From the NCBI RefSeq assembly GCF_002831625.1, contig NZ_CP025116.1, forward strand, positions 1,688,501-1,752,500: DNA of 64,000 nucleotides. The letters are read 5' to 3'. Both the position numbers and the translations under genes were made by a program. This DNA comes from Nonlabens sp. MB-3u-79 (GTDB lineage: Bacteria; Bacteroidota; Bacteroidia; Flavobacteriales; Flavobacteriaceae). Positions within the stretch are counted from its first letter, which is position 1. Each line of letters opens with the position of its first letter. Positions 34,951 to 43,181 of this stretch are shown piece after piece. Under the pieces are notes generated by a model. It was not told where the DNA came from. It searched no databases and saw nothing but the letters and a program-made list of their open reading frames with translations.

Positions 34951-35077
34951 GCTAACGTTAGGCTAAGAAACGTGCGGTTTTTGGAACACGTGAATGGCCT
35001 TTGCATCGTAAATTATATTGAAAGTAATCATCTTCATTTTTGCGGAAATCCCGCATATTTTCTTAGGTGTTGTTAGC
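34951..35077. repeat. attC-like spacer, clear GCTAAC...GTTAGC ends
   Basis: Left GCTAACGTTAGGCTAAGAAA and right TTCTTAGGTGTTGTTAGC pair as GCTAAC / GTTAGC, an unpaired spacer, then TAAGAAA / TTCTTA. An inner hairpin TGCGG-AAAT-CCCGCA lies at 35041-35055. It lies between the 3' end of the DUF885 gene and the start of the pseudogene. Confidence 0.65.
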
Positions 35078-35111
35078 CTTTGTTTTGTTCATTTCGCTAT
35101 TGCTTTAGTCT

Positions 35112-37016
35112 TTAACTATTCCCACTCTCTAAAGTGACTTTGATATAGTCATTAATTAACTCCTCTAAAATATCTAAAGGAACAGCGCCATTTTGTAAAA
35201 CTGCATTGTGAAACTCCTTCAAATCAAACCGACTTCCAAGCTCTTGTTTTGCTTTTTCTCTTAGTTCCAAGATTTTCATCATGCCTACCTTATAAGCGCA
35301 GGCTTGACCTGGTGTTACAACATACCGGTTAATCTCGGAAATGACTTCATTGGTTGGTATTCCTGTATTAGCAATCATGAAACCAATGGCTTCTTCCCGC
35401 GTCCATCTTTTATAATGCATTCCAACATCCACTACTAAGCGAACGGCCCTGAACATTTCAGCTTGCAGCCTTCCTAAATTACCAAATGGGTCGTTTTCAT
35501 AGAAGCCCAGTTCCCAGGCTAATTGTTCGGTATATAGCGCCCAACCTTCCATATAAGCTATAAAAGGAATAACGGTTCTAAAAGTTGGTAAACCTTTTAA
35601 TTCATTTTGAATAGCTGTTTGAAAATGGTGACCGGGAATGCCTTCATGGTAAGCTAAGGTTTTCATACCGAATTTAACAATATCCTTTGGGCTCCTTAAA
35701 TTAGTAAAGAACACACCTCCTTTTGAGCCATCGAGGGTAGGTCCTTCATAGTAAGCTAATGGTGTACCTTCTTCTTTGAATGGAGGCACTCGCTTCACTT
35801 CTAAGCCTGCTTTTGGGGTCATGTCAAAAGCTTCTCCAAGACCTTCCTTTACTTCCTCTAATATGCTGTTATATTCTGCAATAATCATCTCGCGACCAGC
35901 ATCATTATCAGGATATAAGAAACGTTCTTCTTTATTCAGTTTTTGAACAATCTCCCCAATTGTTTTAGTAGAGTCTGCATAGCCTTCGGCTTCTAGGATT
36001 GTATTCATTTCCTCTTTGATTCTAGCGACTTCAGAAAGTCCAAGATTATACAATTCTTCAGGGTTAAGGTCAGTGGAGGTATTTACTTTCAACATGAAGC
36101 GATAGTATTTATCGCCATCAGGAAGTTTCCAAGCACCGGCATCGTCAGTTGCGCTAAGATTTAGCTTTTCCATAAAATCAATTAAGCTCTGGTAGGCAGG
36201 AAACACTGTTTGTTCAATAGCCTCTTCTACCTGTCTTTTATAAGCTGCCTTTTGCTCTTGAGAAATATCAGCTATCGCATCCACTTTAGTTTCAAAATTG
36301 ACATAAAGGATATTGGAAGTCACTGCTGAGGATATATCCACCTTACTATTGGCTAAACTGTCTTTTTGCTGCCCAATAAAAACCCTCATTTCATCAAGCA
36401 CTATGGCATTAATGAATTTTGGTGCGATGATGCCTTTTGATTCTCTTATTTTAAGGGATTCTATGAGCTGAGAAAACTTGGTGTCAAATTTTGATAGCCT
36501 GGAGATGTATGCTTCTATATCACTTTTACTTTTAAGCTTGTGGTAGCTTTCTAGTAAACTTGGTAACTGACTCTGTAACCCATCCACTTGTTTTACAGGA
36601 TAGTCATGATAAAGGAATTGCTCTCCCTGCAAACCAATATCTAGGTAGTATCCTACCTCCATGTAATATTTCAATATTTTAGTATTGAGTTGTTTTTCTG
36701 GCGATTGACTATCAAAATCGTAACTCAACAAGGTTTCGTAATTTTCTTTTGCCTGATTGAATTTTTCCCATTTCTTAGTATCAGAAATATCATCAAGTTC
36801 ATCTTTAGTCCAATCATAAACAATAGGAATACCCAACTGTGTAGTTATTTCAGGACTGTCTAATATAAGTTCTACGAACACCTTTTCATAAAAATGATTG
36901 ATGTTAAAAGGTTTGAACCATATAAGATTGGTTAGCCATAATCCTCCAAGGATTACTAATGTCAGCAAGGTTCTTCCTGTCCAAAATTTCCAAGTACGTT
37001 TTTTCTTCATGGTCAA
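35112..37016 (-). CDS. DUF885 family putative metallopeptidase
   Basis: The 634-residue protein has an N-terminal membrane anchor or signal (FWTGRTLLTLVILGGLWLTN). The DUF885 fold carries the metal motif AYHEGIPGHHFQ (HExxGH) near residue 470 and conserved partner residues in FIAYMEGWALYTEQLAWELG and ATPGQACAYKVGMMKI-like text (VTPGQACAYKVG). It is probably a periplasmic zinc peptidase. The frame starts ATG-ACC-ATG, so either Met 1 or Met 3 may be used. It is flanked by two attC-like spacers. Confidence 0.88.
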   Translation of the reverse strand: MTMKKKRTWKFWTGRTLLTLVILGGLWLTNLIWFKPFNINHFYEKVFVELILDSPEITTQLGIPIVYDWTKDELDDISDTKKWEKFNQAKENYETLLSYDFDSQSPEKQLNTKILKYYMEVGYYLDIGLQGEQFLYHDYPVKQVDGLQSQLPSLLESYHKLKSKSDIEAYISRLSKFDTKFSQLIESLKIRESKGIIAPKFINAIVLDEMRVFIGQQKDSLANSKVDISSAVTSNILYVNFETKVDAIADISQEQKAAYKRQVEEAIEQTVFPAYQSLIDFMEKLNLSATDDAGAWKLPDGDKYYRFMLKVNTSTDLNPEELYNLGLSEVARIKEEMNTILEAEGYADSTKTIGEIVQKLNKEERFLYPDNDAGREMIIAEYNSILEEVKEGLGEAFDMTPKAGLEVKRVPPFKEEGTPLAYYEGPTLDGSKGGVFFTNLRSPKDIVKFGMKTLAYHEGIPGHHFQTAIQNELKGLPTFRTVIPFIAYMEGWALYTEQLAWELGFYENDPFGNLGRLQAEMFRAVRLVVDVGMHYKRWTREEAIGFMIANTGIPTNEVISEINRYVVTPGQACAYKVGMMKILELREKAKQELGSRFDLKEFHNAVLQNGAVPLDILEELINDYIKVTLESGNS

Positions 37017-37043
37017 TGTTTATGAATGGTGGTTAATCATAAA

Positions 37044-37240
37044 GGCTAACGGTCTTATATATGAAAAGTAAGGCAGTTGTAAGCGATACTTTTCGGATTA
37101 AACACAAGCCGAATTTTTAAATTTTACTTTTTATCTTTTTTATTGGAAATCGTCAAATTTAAAAATTTGGCGACTTTCCAAAAATGCTCAAGCCTTAGTG
37201 CCTACAGTGACTTGCTCTATTTTTTATATACAAAGTTGCC
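37044..37240. repeat. attC-like spacer, type I, copy 2
   Basis: Left GGCTAACGGTCTTATATATG, right TTATATACAAAGTTGCC. The interior shares CTTTTCGGATTAAACACAAG and AATTTGGCGACTTTCC with copies at 32027 and 47671, and the GCCGAATTTTTAAATTT / AAATTTAAAAATTTGGC arms pair. Confidence 0.62.
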
Positions 37241-37249
37241 AATAGTACT

Positions 37250-37936
37250 TTATACGATACCTGTATATCTCGTATAAGCACTGTTGTGCAATTCTATTCC
37301 AATTAATCTATTCGAGTCTAAATTCAATAAATATCGGCCTTTTATATCGTTATACATTCCGTCATAAGAACTATCTAAGCAACCAATAAAAACGAAATAG
37401 AAATCATCAAAAAAGTATGTAGAATCAGCAGTTCTATATATTCCGCCCATTCCAACGTAATCGTCGTTATTTTCCTCAAATACTCTGGTTATGTCATTGA
37501 AATGTTTATCGTAAATTATATCTAATTCCTTTTTGCTCTTTATTGACATTTTCTTGTCATAAATATCATTGAATAAATTATATCTTACACGACTAAATTC
37601 TCTTACGAAAATTTTATTCTTTTCTCTTACCTCATTCATTCTGAGTTCGGTTATACTTTTCCAATCAGAAAACCTATCAGTTTTTACTTTATCGCGATTT
37701 GATTTTTCGGCTGTTTTTAATCTTTTCAATCCGTAATATGCAAGTATTAAAGTTATAGTTGCTCCGAAAAGTTCTTTGAAGTTGGTTATTTCGGTGAAGT
37801 AATTATTAATGCCTTCTAAATCGAGTTGTAAATTCCGTTTTAATAATTCTAAATGGACAAAGACAAAAGCAATCAACGAGAATAAACTTAGTATGATTGA
37901 GAATATAATTATTACTATGTTAAAAAATTTCTGCAT
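37250..37936 (-). CDS. hypothetical protein with two membrane segments, 228 aa
   Basis: Two N-terminal transmembrane segments (IVIIIFSIILSLFSLIAFVF and LFGATITLILAYYGL) precede a charged cytoplasmic part rich in Arg/Lys (KTAEKSNRDKVKTDRFSDW) that looks helical, with a C-terminal mixed domain (DDYVGMGGIYRTADSTYFF). The layout resembles small anchored proteins sometimes found in phage-resistance loci, but I recognise no family and assign no function. It is a single-gene unit between attC-like spacers. Confidence 0.6.
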   Translation of the reverse strand: MQKFFNIVIIIFSIILSLFSLIAFVFVHLELLKRNLQLDLEGINNYFTEITNFKELFGATITLILAYYGLKRLKTAEKSNRDKVKTDRFSDWKSITELRMNEVREKNKIFVREFSRVRYNLFNDIYDKKMSIKSKKELDIIYDKHFNDITRVFEENNDDYVGMGGIYRTADSTYFFDDFYFVFIGCLDSSYDGMYNDIKGRYLLNLDSNRLIGIELHNSAYTRYTGIV

Positions 37937-37961
37937 TGTTTTTCGGTTGTTTCTCGTACAC

Positions 37962-38092
37962 CTAACGTGTTTGTGTATGATTTCGTTGCGTGGTTAAGCA
38001 CCTAATTTAGCAAATTAACAACCGAATAGAAAACCCCCTAGGATTTTTGTAAGTAGGCAAGAAGCCAGCAATAAATTATATACGGGTTATGT
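37962..38092. repeat. attC-like spacer, type II, copy 1
   Basis: Left CCTAACGTGTTTGTGTATG and right ATTATATACGGGTTATGTG. The interior has GGTTAAGCACCTAATTTAGC, a degenerate form of the GAAAATCC-GCGA-GGATTTTC hairpin, and GTAAGTAGGC followed by AGCAATAAATTATATAC. Confidence 0.65.
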
Positions 38093-38105
38093 GACGTGTT
38101 ATTTA

Positions 38106-38948
38106 TTATTCTTTCATTACAAAGTCACTTAGCAGTTTTACAATCATATCATCATTATCTAGAATTGCTGTGAGTAGTGTCGCGTGAGTTCTATTTGGTA
38201 CCTCTTTTGTAAATACGTGAACATTACCTACATCTGTCATTGCTGTAGCAAATCGTTCGTTCTGTTCTTTTCTCCAGGCATCGTCACCGTCAGCATAGAT
38301 AAGTAAGATATTGTCTCGATTAGGTAATATATGAGGTTTTACGGAGGCTTGTATCCAACTTTGTGGGTCATTACCCCAAATTGTCTGGTAAATTGAATCC
38401 TTTTCGATGCGGTCTTTAGCTGTCTCTTCAACGTAAAGAAATGGACTTATAAGTACCGCACCAGCCAACTTAGAATCTTCTATTTCATGAATCTGTAGAA
38501 GAGCAGAATCAATTGCAAGGAGTGCAGCGAGGTAAGCTCCAGCGGAATGGCCGCCAACGTAGACCTTTTGGGGATTGCCACCATAGCCATCTATGTTTTT
38601 AATTACCCATGCAGTTGCTGCTGCTGCATCATTTACATGTGTTGGATGTTGAAATTCTGGAGACAATCTGTAGTTGACACTTACTAAGCCGATTCCAGAC
38701 TCAGCAATTTTATTACCTATATCCTCACCCCAACTTTTATCTCCCATTAAAAGAGCTCCTCCATGAAAATACACAATCACAGGTACATTTTTTTTGCCTT
38801 GTGGCATATAGATATCTAATAAATCCTTGCCATTATCATAAACGGAATCATTCATATAATCTACATCCTTTGTGACAATAACTTGTGCATCCACAAGGAT
38901 TGAGCTTAGCAATAGTAATAATGTGCAACAGTAAAATTTCATATTCAT
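38106..38948 (-). CDS. secreted alpha/beta hydrolase (carboxylesterase-like), 280 aa
   Basis: Signal peptide MKFYCCTLLLLLSSILVDAQ from the internal Met 3. The hydrolase fold shows the oxyanion motif VYFHGGALLMGDKSW, the nucleophile elbow GGHSAGAYLAALL (Ser in GxSxG), an Asp in YADGDDAWR and the His in NRTHATLL. It is likely a periplasmic or secreted esterase of the HSL/BD-FAE-like class. It forms a single-gene unit between two attC-like spacers and opens a run of hydrolases. Confidence 0.85.
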   Translation of the reverse strand: MNMKFYCCTLLLLLSSILVDAQVIVTKDVDYMNDSVYDNGKDLLDIYMPQGKKNVPVIVYFHGGALLMGDKSWGEDIGNKIAESGIGLVSVNYRLSPEFQHPTHVNDAAAATAWVIKNIDGYGGNPQKVYVGGHSAGAYLAALLAIDSALLQIHEIEDSKLAGAVLISPFLYVEETAKDRIEKDSIYQTIWGNDPQSWIQASVKPHILPNRDNILLIYADGDDAWRKEQNERFATAMTDVGNVHVFTKEVPNRTHATLLTAILDNDDMIVKLLSDFVMKE

Positions 38949-38970
38949 GATTCTATTGATTCTTATTCAT

Positions 38971-39033
38971 GTTACATAATGGTTCGTGTATGTTACGTAT
39001 CCCGAAGGGTATGGCTTATACACTTTGTTAGGC
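38971..39033. repeat. short attC-like spacer with canonical GTTAGGC end
   Basis: 63 bp. The right end is TTTGTTAGGC, matching the integron core site GTTRRRY. The arms GTGTAT (about 38993) and ATACAC (about 39018) pair perfectly, with inner TATCCC-GAA-GGGTA. The left R-like end (ACATAATGG) is degenerate. Confidence 0.6.
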
Positions 39034-39040
39034 ATCATTA

Positions 39041-40075
39041 TTATTCATGTTTGTGATGATCCGAATTCTTATAATGTTCTCTAATGATATTTCTACCAAA
39101 ATCTCCATCAAAATCTCTCCACACGGTGTGAATGTGATTAGCTTCGTCCTGGACATTATCAAACTCAATTAAAAAAGACTTCCCCTGAATCCGATAATAG
39201 TGACCTTCACCCAGCAAAGTTGCTCCGGCCCATCCAAATCTTACCTCATTTATTTCTTGATCCATAATACTATTCATTCTCTTTTTGGCCTGTTCAGCTG
39301 GCACGGTTGATAGATACTCATCAAGAAGTTTTAAAAAAATAAGTTGTTGATTCCTGGTTAACTGACCATACATAATTCCTACGGGACTTAGAGGCTCAAC
39401 TTTTGTGGATTTCCCTGTAACAATGTCAAAAAATGGTTTCTCCTGAAATAGTGCCACTTTCCTTTGTTCTTCGGATAATGAGTTTATCAATTCAAAACCT
39501 AGGTCTTCTTCCTTTTGAAGAGTGCGCTCACCTTCTCTGGGGCCAAAAAGAATTCTTGCTGGATTCGCTCCTAAAAATCGGGGAGCACTTTCAACTTTTC
39601 CGTTATTAATTGTAAAATTCAGAGAAACATGATGTCCTTCAAAAGAGAAAGCCCATAAGGGGGCCTTTTCAGGATTTCCATAAAATGCTACCGAATATTT
39701 TTCAGGATTTCTCCGTATTGAATCTCCACTGATTTCCAAAAGGATATTTTCTAAATCGATGATTTTGATCGTTTTATTATATCCCGTTTCTGAAAGAAAA
39801 GTCTTAAGAATTTCGTCCAATTTGGCCTTCTGATTGGAATCAAGTTCATTCAGTTGAATTCCTGCTCTAGGAAACATTGAACTAGGTAAATAATGCCAGA
39901 GAATTCTAGATTTGTCATTGAAGAGCATCTGCGTTTTGTTCCTTTGAGCCTGTGTTAGAGATTTCAAAAAATCAACTGTAGGTAGTAATTTATGTTCTAT
40001 AAAGGCCCCTTGTTGTCCCACAGCATTCAGGCTAAAAGCTAAGAATACGATGCTTGCTAGTACTGTGTTTTTCAT
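39041..40075 (-). CDS. secreted DUF3500 protein, 344 aa
   Basis: ATG 40073-40075 gives the signal peptide MKNTVLASIVFLAFSLNAVG; the longer frame to 40174 is a translated spacer. The mature part matches DUF3500: DFLKSLTQAQRNKTQMLFND, GHHVSLNFTI, GANPARILFGPREGERTL, RFGWAGATLLGEGHYYRIQG and the end NHIHTVWRDFDGDFGRNIIR. The family's function is unsettled. Signal peptide and 5' flank are nearly identical to those of the unrelated esterase at 41240-42097, so the 5' part has been exchanged. Confidence 0.87.
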   Translation of the reverse strand: MKNTVLASIVFLAFSLNAVGQQGAFIEHKLLPTVDFLKSLTQAQRNKTQMLFNDKSRILWHYLPSSMFPRAGIQLNELDSNQKAKLDEILKTFLSETGYNKTIKIIDLENILLEISGDSIRRNPEKYSVAFYGNPEKAPLWAFSFEGHHVSLNFTINNGKVESAPRFLGANPARILFGPREGERTLQKEEDLGFELINSLSEEQRKVALFQEKPFFDIVTGKSTKVEPLSPVGIMYGQLTRNQQLIFLKLLDEYLSTVPAEQAKKRMNSIMDQEINEVRFGWAGATLLGEGHYYRIQGKSFLIEFDNVQDEANHIHTVWRDFDGDFGRNIIREHYKNSDHHKHE

Positions 40076-40197
40076 ATTTCTGTAATTTATTAAATTGTTT
40101 TTTTTGACTGTAGCGTCGAAGAATTCTTTCACCGCCACACTGCAGTAATCTATCTCGTGGTCTCCTATTTTCATGAGGCCTTAAGGTCTTGTTATAC
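39985..40197. repeat. 213-bp duplicated 5' block, copy 1 (signal peptide plus spacer)
   Basis: Aligns without gaps (offset 2022) to 42007-42219. It spans the first codons with signal peptide and the whole intergenic spacer ending in TCTTGTTATAC. The downstream protein sequences are unrelated. Confidence 0.85.
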
Positions 40198-40199
40198 GC

Positions 40200-41069
40200 T
40201 TATTTTTTACCATACAAAGTGTATACCGTCTTTCTTAGATTCGCTGGCTGGACAGATATATGTGATTCGCCATCAAATATTTGCCACTTTAAATTTATAG
40301 TATTATAATTACTATTCTCGAGATATTTGCTGAATTTCATCATCGTTGGTACCATTGTTTTTTCTTCCTGACCTCCAACAGAAATATAGACTTTAGTTTG
40401 TGGTAAATCCCAAGTTTTATTTTCAGTGAATTGCGCAACAGCTTGATTTAATAATTTCTCATTGTCCCACCAAAATGATGGACTACTGATACCAAACCGA
40501 GTAAAATAACCATCAGAATTCACCAAACAATAAGCCACAAACAAGCCTCCAAGTGAAGCTCCGCGAATACCTCTGTCAGCATTCGTTTTGTAATTCTTAT
40601 CTACGAATGGAATTATTTCGGTTTTAAGAGATTCAAGAAATTTAGCTGCCCCTCCAGTTTTAAATTCACTTTTGGTTGCATTGCGTTTTTCATTTCTTTC
40701 TTCATCAAAAGTAGCTATAGAGGTCGTATAGTCTTCATTTCTATATTTAAAATTTGAAGCATTAACCCCGACAAGGATAAAGTCTTCTGTATCTCTTTCA
40801 AAAAAGGGTCTTATTCCCTTGATTACGGGAAAGGTATACATACCATCCAAAGAATACAAAACGGGATACGTAATGGTATCTTTTGTCGAATAATTTTTAG
40901 GAAAAGAAATGTACAACTGATAATCTCTTCCTATAATCTTGGAGTATATGGTGTGGTCTGGCTCCGTTTTTCTGTTTTTTGGGGTTAATTTTTGACTAAA
41001 CAAAGAGTTACTAAAAATGAGGAATAGCATTGTAGTTATTGCAAGTTGTGTTGGTTTTAAAATATTCAT
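40200..41069 (-). CDS. secreted esterase (PF00756-type), paralogue 1, 289 aa
   Basis: Signal peptide LAITTMLFLIFSNSLFSQ, then a putative esterase fold of the Fes/IroE/EstD kind: ISFPKNYSTKDTITYPVLYS, LDGMYTF, the nucleophile RGASLGGLFVAYCL (Ser in GASLG), NSDGYFTRFGISSPSFWW and the His of FDGESHISV. It probably hydrolyses small ester substrates outside the cytoplasm. It is close to the paralogue at 42222-43082 and more distant from that at 41240-42097. Each copy sits in its own spacer-bounded unit. Confidence 0.85.
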   Translation of the reverse strand: MNILKPTQLAITTMLFLIFSNSLFSQKLTPKNRKTEPDHTIYSKIIGRDYQLYISFPKNYSTKDTITYPVLYSLDGMYTFPVIKGIRPFFERDTEDFILVGVNASNFKYRNEDYTTSIATFDEERNEKRNATKSEFKTGGAAKFLESLKTEIIPFVDKNYKTNADRGIRGASLGGLFVAYCLVNSDGYFTRFGISSPSFWWDNEKLLNQAVAQFTENKTWDLPQTKVYISVGGQEEKTMVPTMMKFSKYLENSNYNTINLKWQIFDGESHISVQPANLRKTVYTLYGKK

Positions 41070-41089
41070 GTAGTTTTATAATTTAATAA

Positions 41090-41229
41090 CTTTTTGTGGT
41101 ACCCTGAAATAAATTTAGACAAGGCATTTATTCTAATTCAATATTGTTAAGGAAAGTATTTTTAATTGCAAATAGTATTCACCTTTCGCAAACTCCCGAA
41201 TGCTTTATTTACCATATGCGATGTTGCAT
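41090..41229. repeat. spacer with degenerate attC-like ends
   Basis: The right end CATATGCGATGTTGCATGC keeps the GTT position; the left end (AATAACTTTTTGTGGT) is degenerate. It lies between the 3' end of esterase 2 and the start of esterase 1. Confidence 0.35.
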
Positions 41230-41239
41230 GCAGTGTACT

Positions 41240-42097
41240 TTATTTTTTAACGCCATACAAAGATGTTAATGTTCGGCTTACTTGAGCGGCAATTACCGAC
41301 ATATGTGTTTCACCATCAAACACTTTCGAGCTTACCTCTAATCCTTTATAGTTACTGCTTCTAAGACTTTTGCAAAACGCAATCATATTTTTTTCCATAT
41401 CTACTGCGGGGTCAAGCGCTCCAACGGAGGCAAAAACCTTTATATTTAATTCAGAATTTTGCTTAGGAAAAGATTTTTCCATTTTTAAGACTTCTTTGTC
41501 TTGCCACCATAAGGCAGGGCTGTTTATTCCATAGCGATTAAATAATTTAGGTTCTTTAACAAGGCAATATGCAGTAAATAGACCCCCTAATGAAGAGCCC
41601 ACTAATCCACGATTATCATTTGATTTATAATGCGCATCAACAAAAGGAATAATTTCATTTTTAAGAACGGCTAAAAATTTTGAGGCTCCACCTGACTTCG
41701 TCTTTGTATTATATTTCAAATCAGTTTCTTTACTGTAAGAAGGGCTATAGTCCGTGTGACGGTTGTCAAACCAACTCCTTATTTCAGTCTCACTACTACC
41801 AATACCAACAATTATTACCTTTTCAATTTCGCGGTCCAAATCTAAAACAATTCTGGTACCATGAAAGGTGTAATACAGAAGCGCACCATCTAAATAATAT
41901 AAAACAGGATATAAAAGCGAATCTTTTGCTGAATATCCTTTGGGAAGAGAGACATATAATTCGTAAGATCTTTTATTTATCTTAGATTCAATGGAGTGGT
42001 CTGGTACTAATTTATGGTCTACAAATGTCGCTTTTTGTCCCACAGCATTCAGGCTAAAAGCTAAGAATACGATGCTTGCTAGTATTATGTTTTTCAT
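41240..42097 (-). CDS. secreted esterase (PF00756-type), paralogue 2, 285 aa
   Basis: ATG 42095-42097 gives MKNIILASIVFLAFSLNAVG, the same signal peptide as the DUF3500 protein; the frame to 42160 is spacer. Features of the esterase fold: SLPKGYSAKDSLLYPVLYYL, nucleophile VGSSLGGLFTAYCL (GSSLG), RYGINSPALWWQDKEVL and FDGETHMSV. It is the most divergent of three esterases here. Shared upstream DNA with the DUF3500 gene shows local recombination at the 5' end. Confidence 0.85.
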   Translation of the reverse strand: MKNIILASIVFLAFSLNAVGQKATFVDHKLVPDHSIESKINKRSYELYVSLPKGYSAKDSLLYPVLYYLDGALLYYTFHGTRIVLDLDREIEKVIIVGIGSSETEIRSWFDNRHTDYSPSYSKETDLKYNTKTKSGGASKFLAVLKNEIIPFVDAHYKSNDNRGLVGSSLGGLFTAYCLVKEPKLFNRYGINSPALWWQDKEVLKMEKSFPKQNSELNIKVFASVGALDPAVDMEKNMIAFCKSLRSSNYKGLEVSSKVFDGETHMSVIAAQVSRTLTSLYGVKK

Positions 42098-42219
42098 ATT
42101 TCTGTAATTTATTAAATTGTTTTTTTTGACTGCTACCTCGAAGAATTCTTTCACCGCCACACTGCAGTAATCTATCTCGTGGTCTCCTATTTTTATGAGG
42201 CTTTAAGGTCTTGTTATAC
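42007..42219. repeat. 213-bp duplicated 5' block, copy 2 (signal peptide plus spacer)
   Basis: Counterpart of 39985-40197 at a constant offset of 2022 bases, ending in TCTTGTTATAC before the next gene's stop codon. Confidence 0.85.
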
Positions 42220-42221
42220 GC

Positions 42222-43082
42222 TTATTTTTTACCATACAACGTATATATCGTTTTATTGAGCGAAGCAGGAAAAACAGATATATGATTTTCTTCATCAAAT
42301 ATTTTCCACTTCAAGTCTATATTCTCATAATTACTATCCTCAAGATATTTGCTGAATTTCATCATTGTTGGTACCATACTACTGCTTTCCTGATCTCCAA
42401 CTGAAATAAAGACTTTAGTTTGTGGTAAATCCCAAATTTTATTTTCAGTGAATTGAGTAACGGCTTGGTTTAATACTTTTTCATTATCCCACCAAAGCGA
42501 AGGACTATTGATGCCAAAACGGGTAAAATAACCATCAGAATTCACCAAACAATAAGTGGTAAACAATCCTCCAAGGGAGTGCCCTGTAATCCCTCTGTCA
42601 GCATTGGTTTTGTAATTTTTATCCAGGAATGGGGTGATCTCGGTTTTAATGGATTCAAGAAATTTAGCTGCTCCTCCAGATTTAAACATTCCTTTCCTCT
42701 TTTCATCTTCAGAAGTATTTACAGATGGCGTAAAGTCTTGATATCTATTAACTATCCAATTTGAAGTACCAATTCCGACAATGATGACATCTTCTATCAA
42801 GGGTCCAAGGTCAAAAAGTGTTCTCATTCCTCTAATTGTAGAAAAGTTAATTTGACCGTCCATAACATATAAAATTGGATAAGAAATGCTGTCTTTTGTC
42901 GAATAATCTTTAGGAAAAGAAAGGTACAATTGATAGTCTTTTCCAGTTATGGTAGAAGTAATTGTATGGTCTGGGGCTAATATTCTTTCTTTTGGGGCTA
43001 ATTTTTGACCAAATAAGGAACTACAGCAAATGAGTAATAATATTGCTGTGAATTTAAAATGTAACGGTTTTAAAGAATTCAT
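42222..43082 (-). CDS. secreted esterase (PF00756-type), paralogue 3, 286 aa
   Basis: Signal peptide KFTAILLLICCSSLFGQ, then LSFPKDYSTKDSISYPILYV, MDGQINF, the nucleophile TGHSLGGLFTTYCL (GHSLG), SDGYFTRFGINSPSLWWDNE and FDEENHISV. Long identical stretches with paralogue 1 (NSDGYFTRFGI, MVPTMMKFSKYLE, YTLYGKK end) show a fairly recent duplication. It is a likely extracytoplasmic esterase. Both ends are bounded by spacers. Confidence 0.86.
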   Translation of the reverse strand: MNSLKPLHFKFTAILLLICCSSLFGQKLAPKERILAPDHTITSTITGKDYQLYLSFPKDYSTKDSISYPILYVMDGQINFSTIRGMRTLFDLGPLIEDVIIVGIGTSNWIVNRYQDFTPSVNTSEDEKRKGMFKSGGAAKFLESIKTEITPFLDKNYKTNADRGITGHSLGGLFTTYCLVNSDGYFTRFGINSPSLWWDNEKVLNQAVTQFTENKIWDLPQTKVFISVGDQESSSMVPTMMKFSKYLEDSNYENIDLKWKIFDEENHISVFPASLNKTIYTLYGKK

Positions 43083-43181
43083 TTTTTTTATTTTTAATAT
43101 GATTTATTATTCGTACTTGACGGTAGTTTTTTTTTATTTGTCTTTCTTAATAAATTAAAGACGAGATATCTGCAGTTGCAG

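Noticed and set aside
39041..40174. Longer start for the DUF3500 gene (MKIGDHEIDY...)
   Set aside because: The extra 33 residues translate the shared spacer DNA; the signal peptide begins at 40075.
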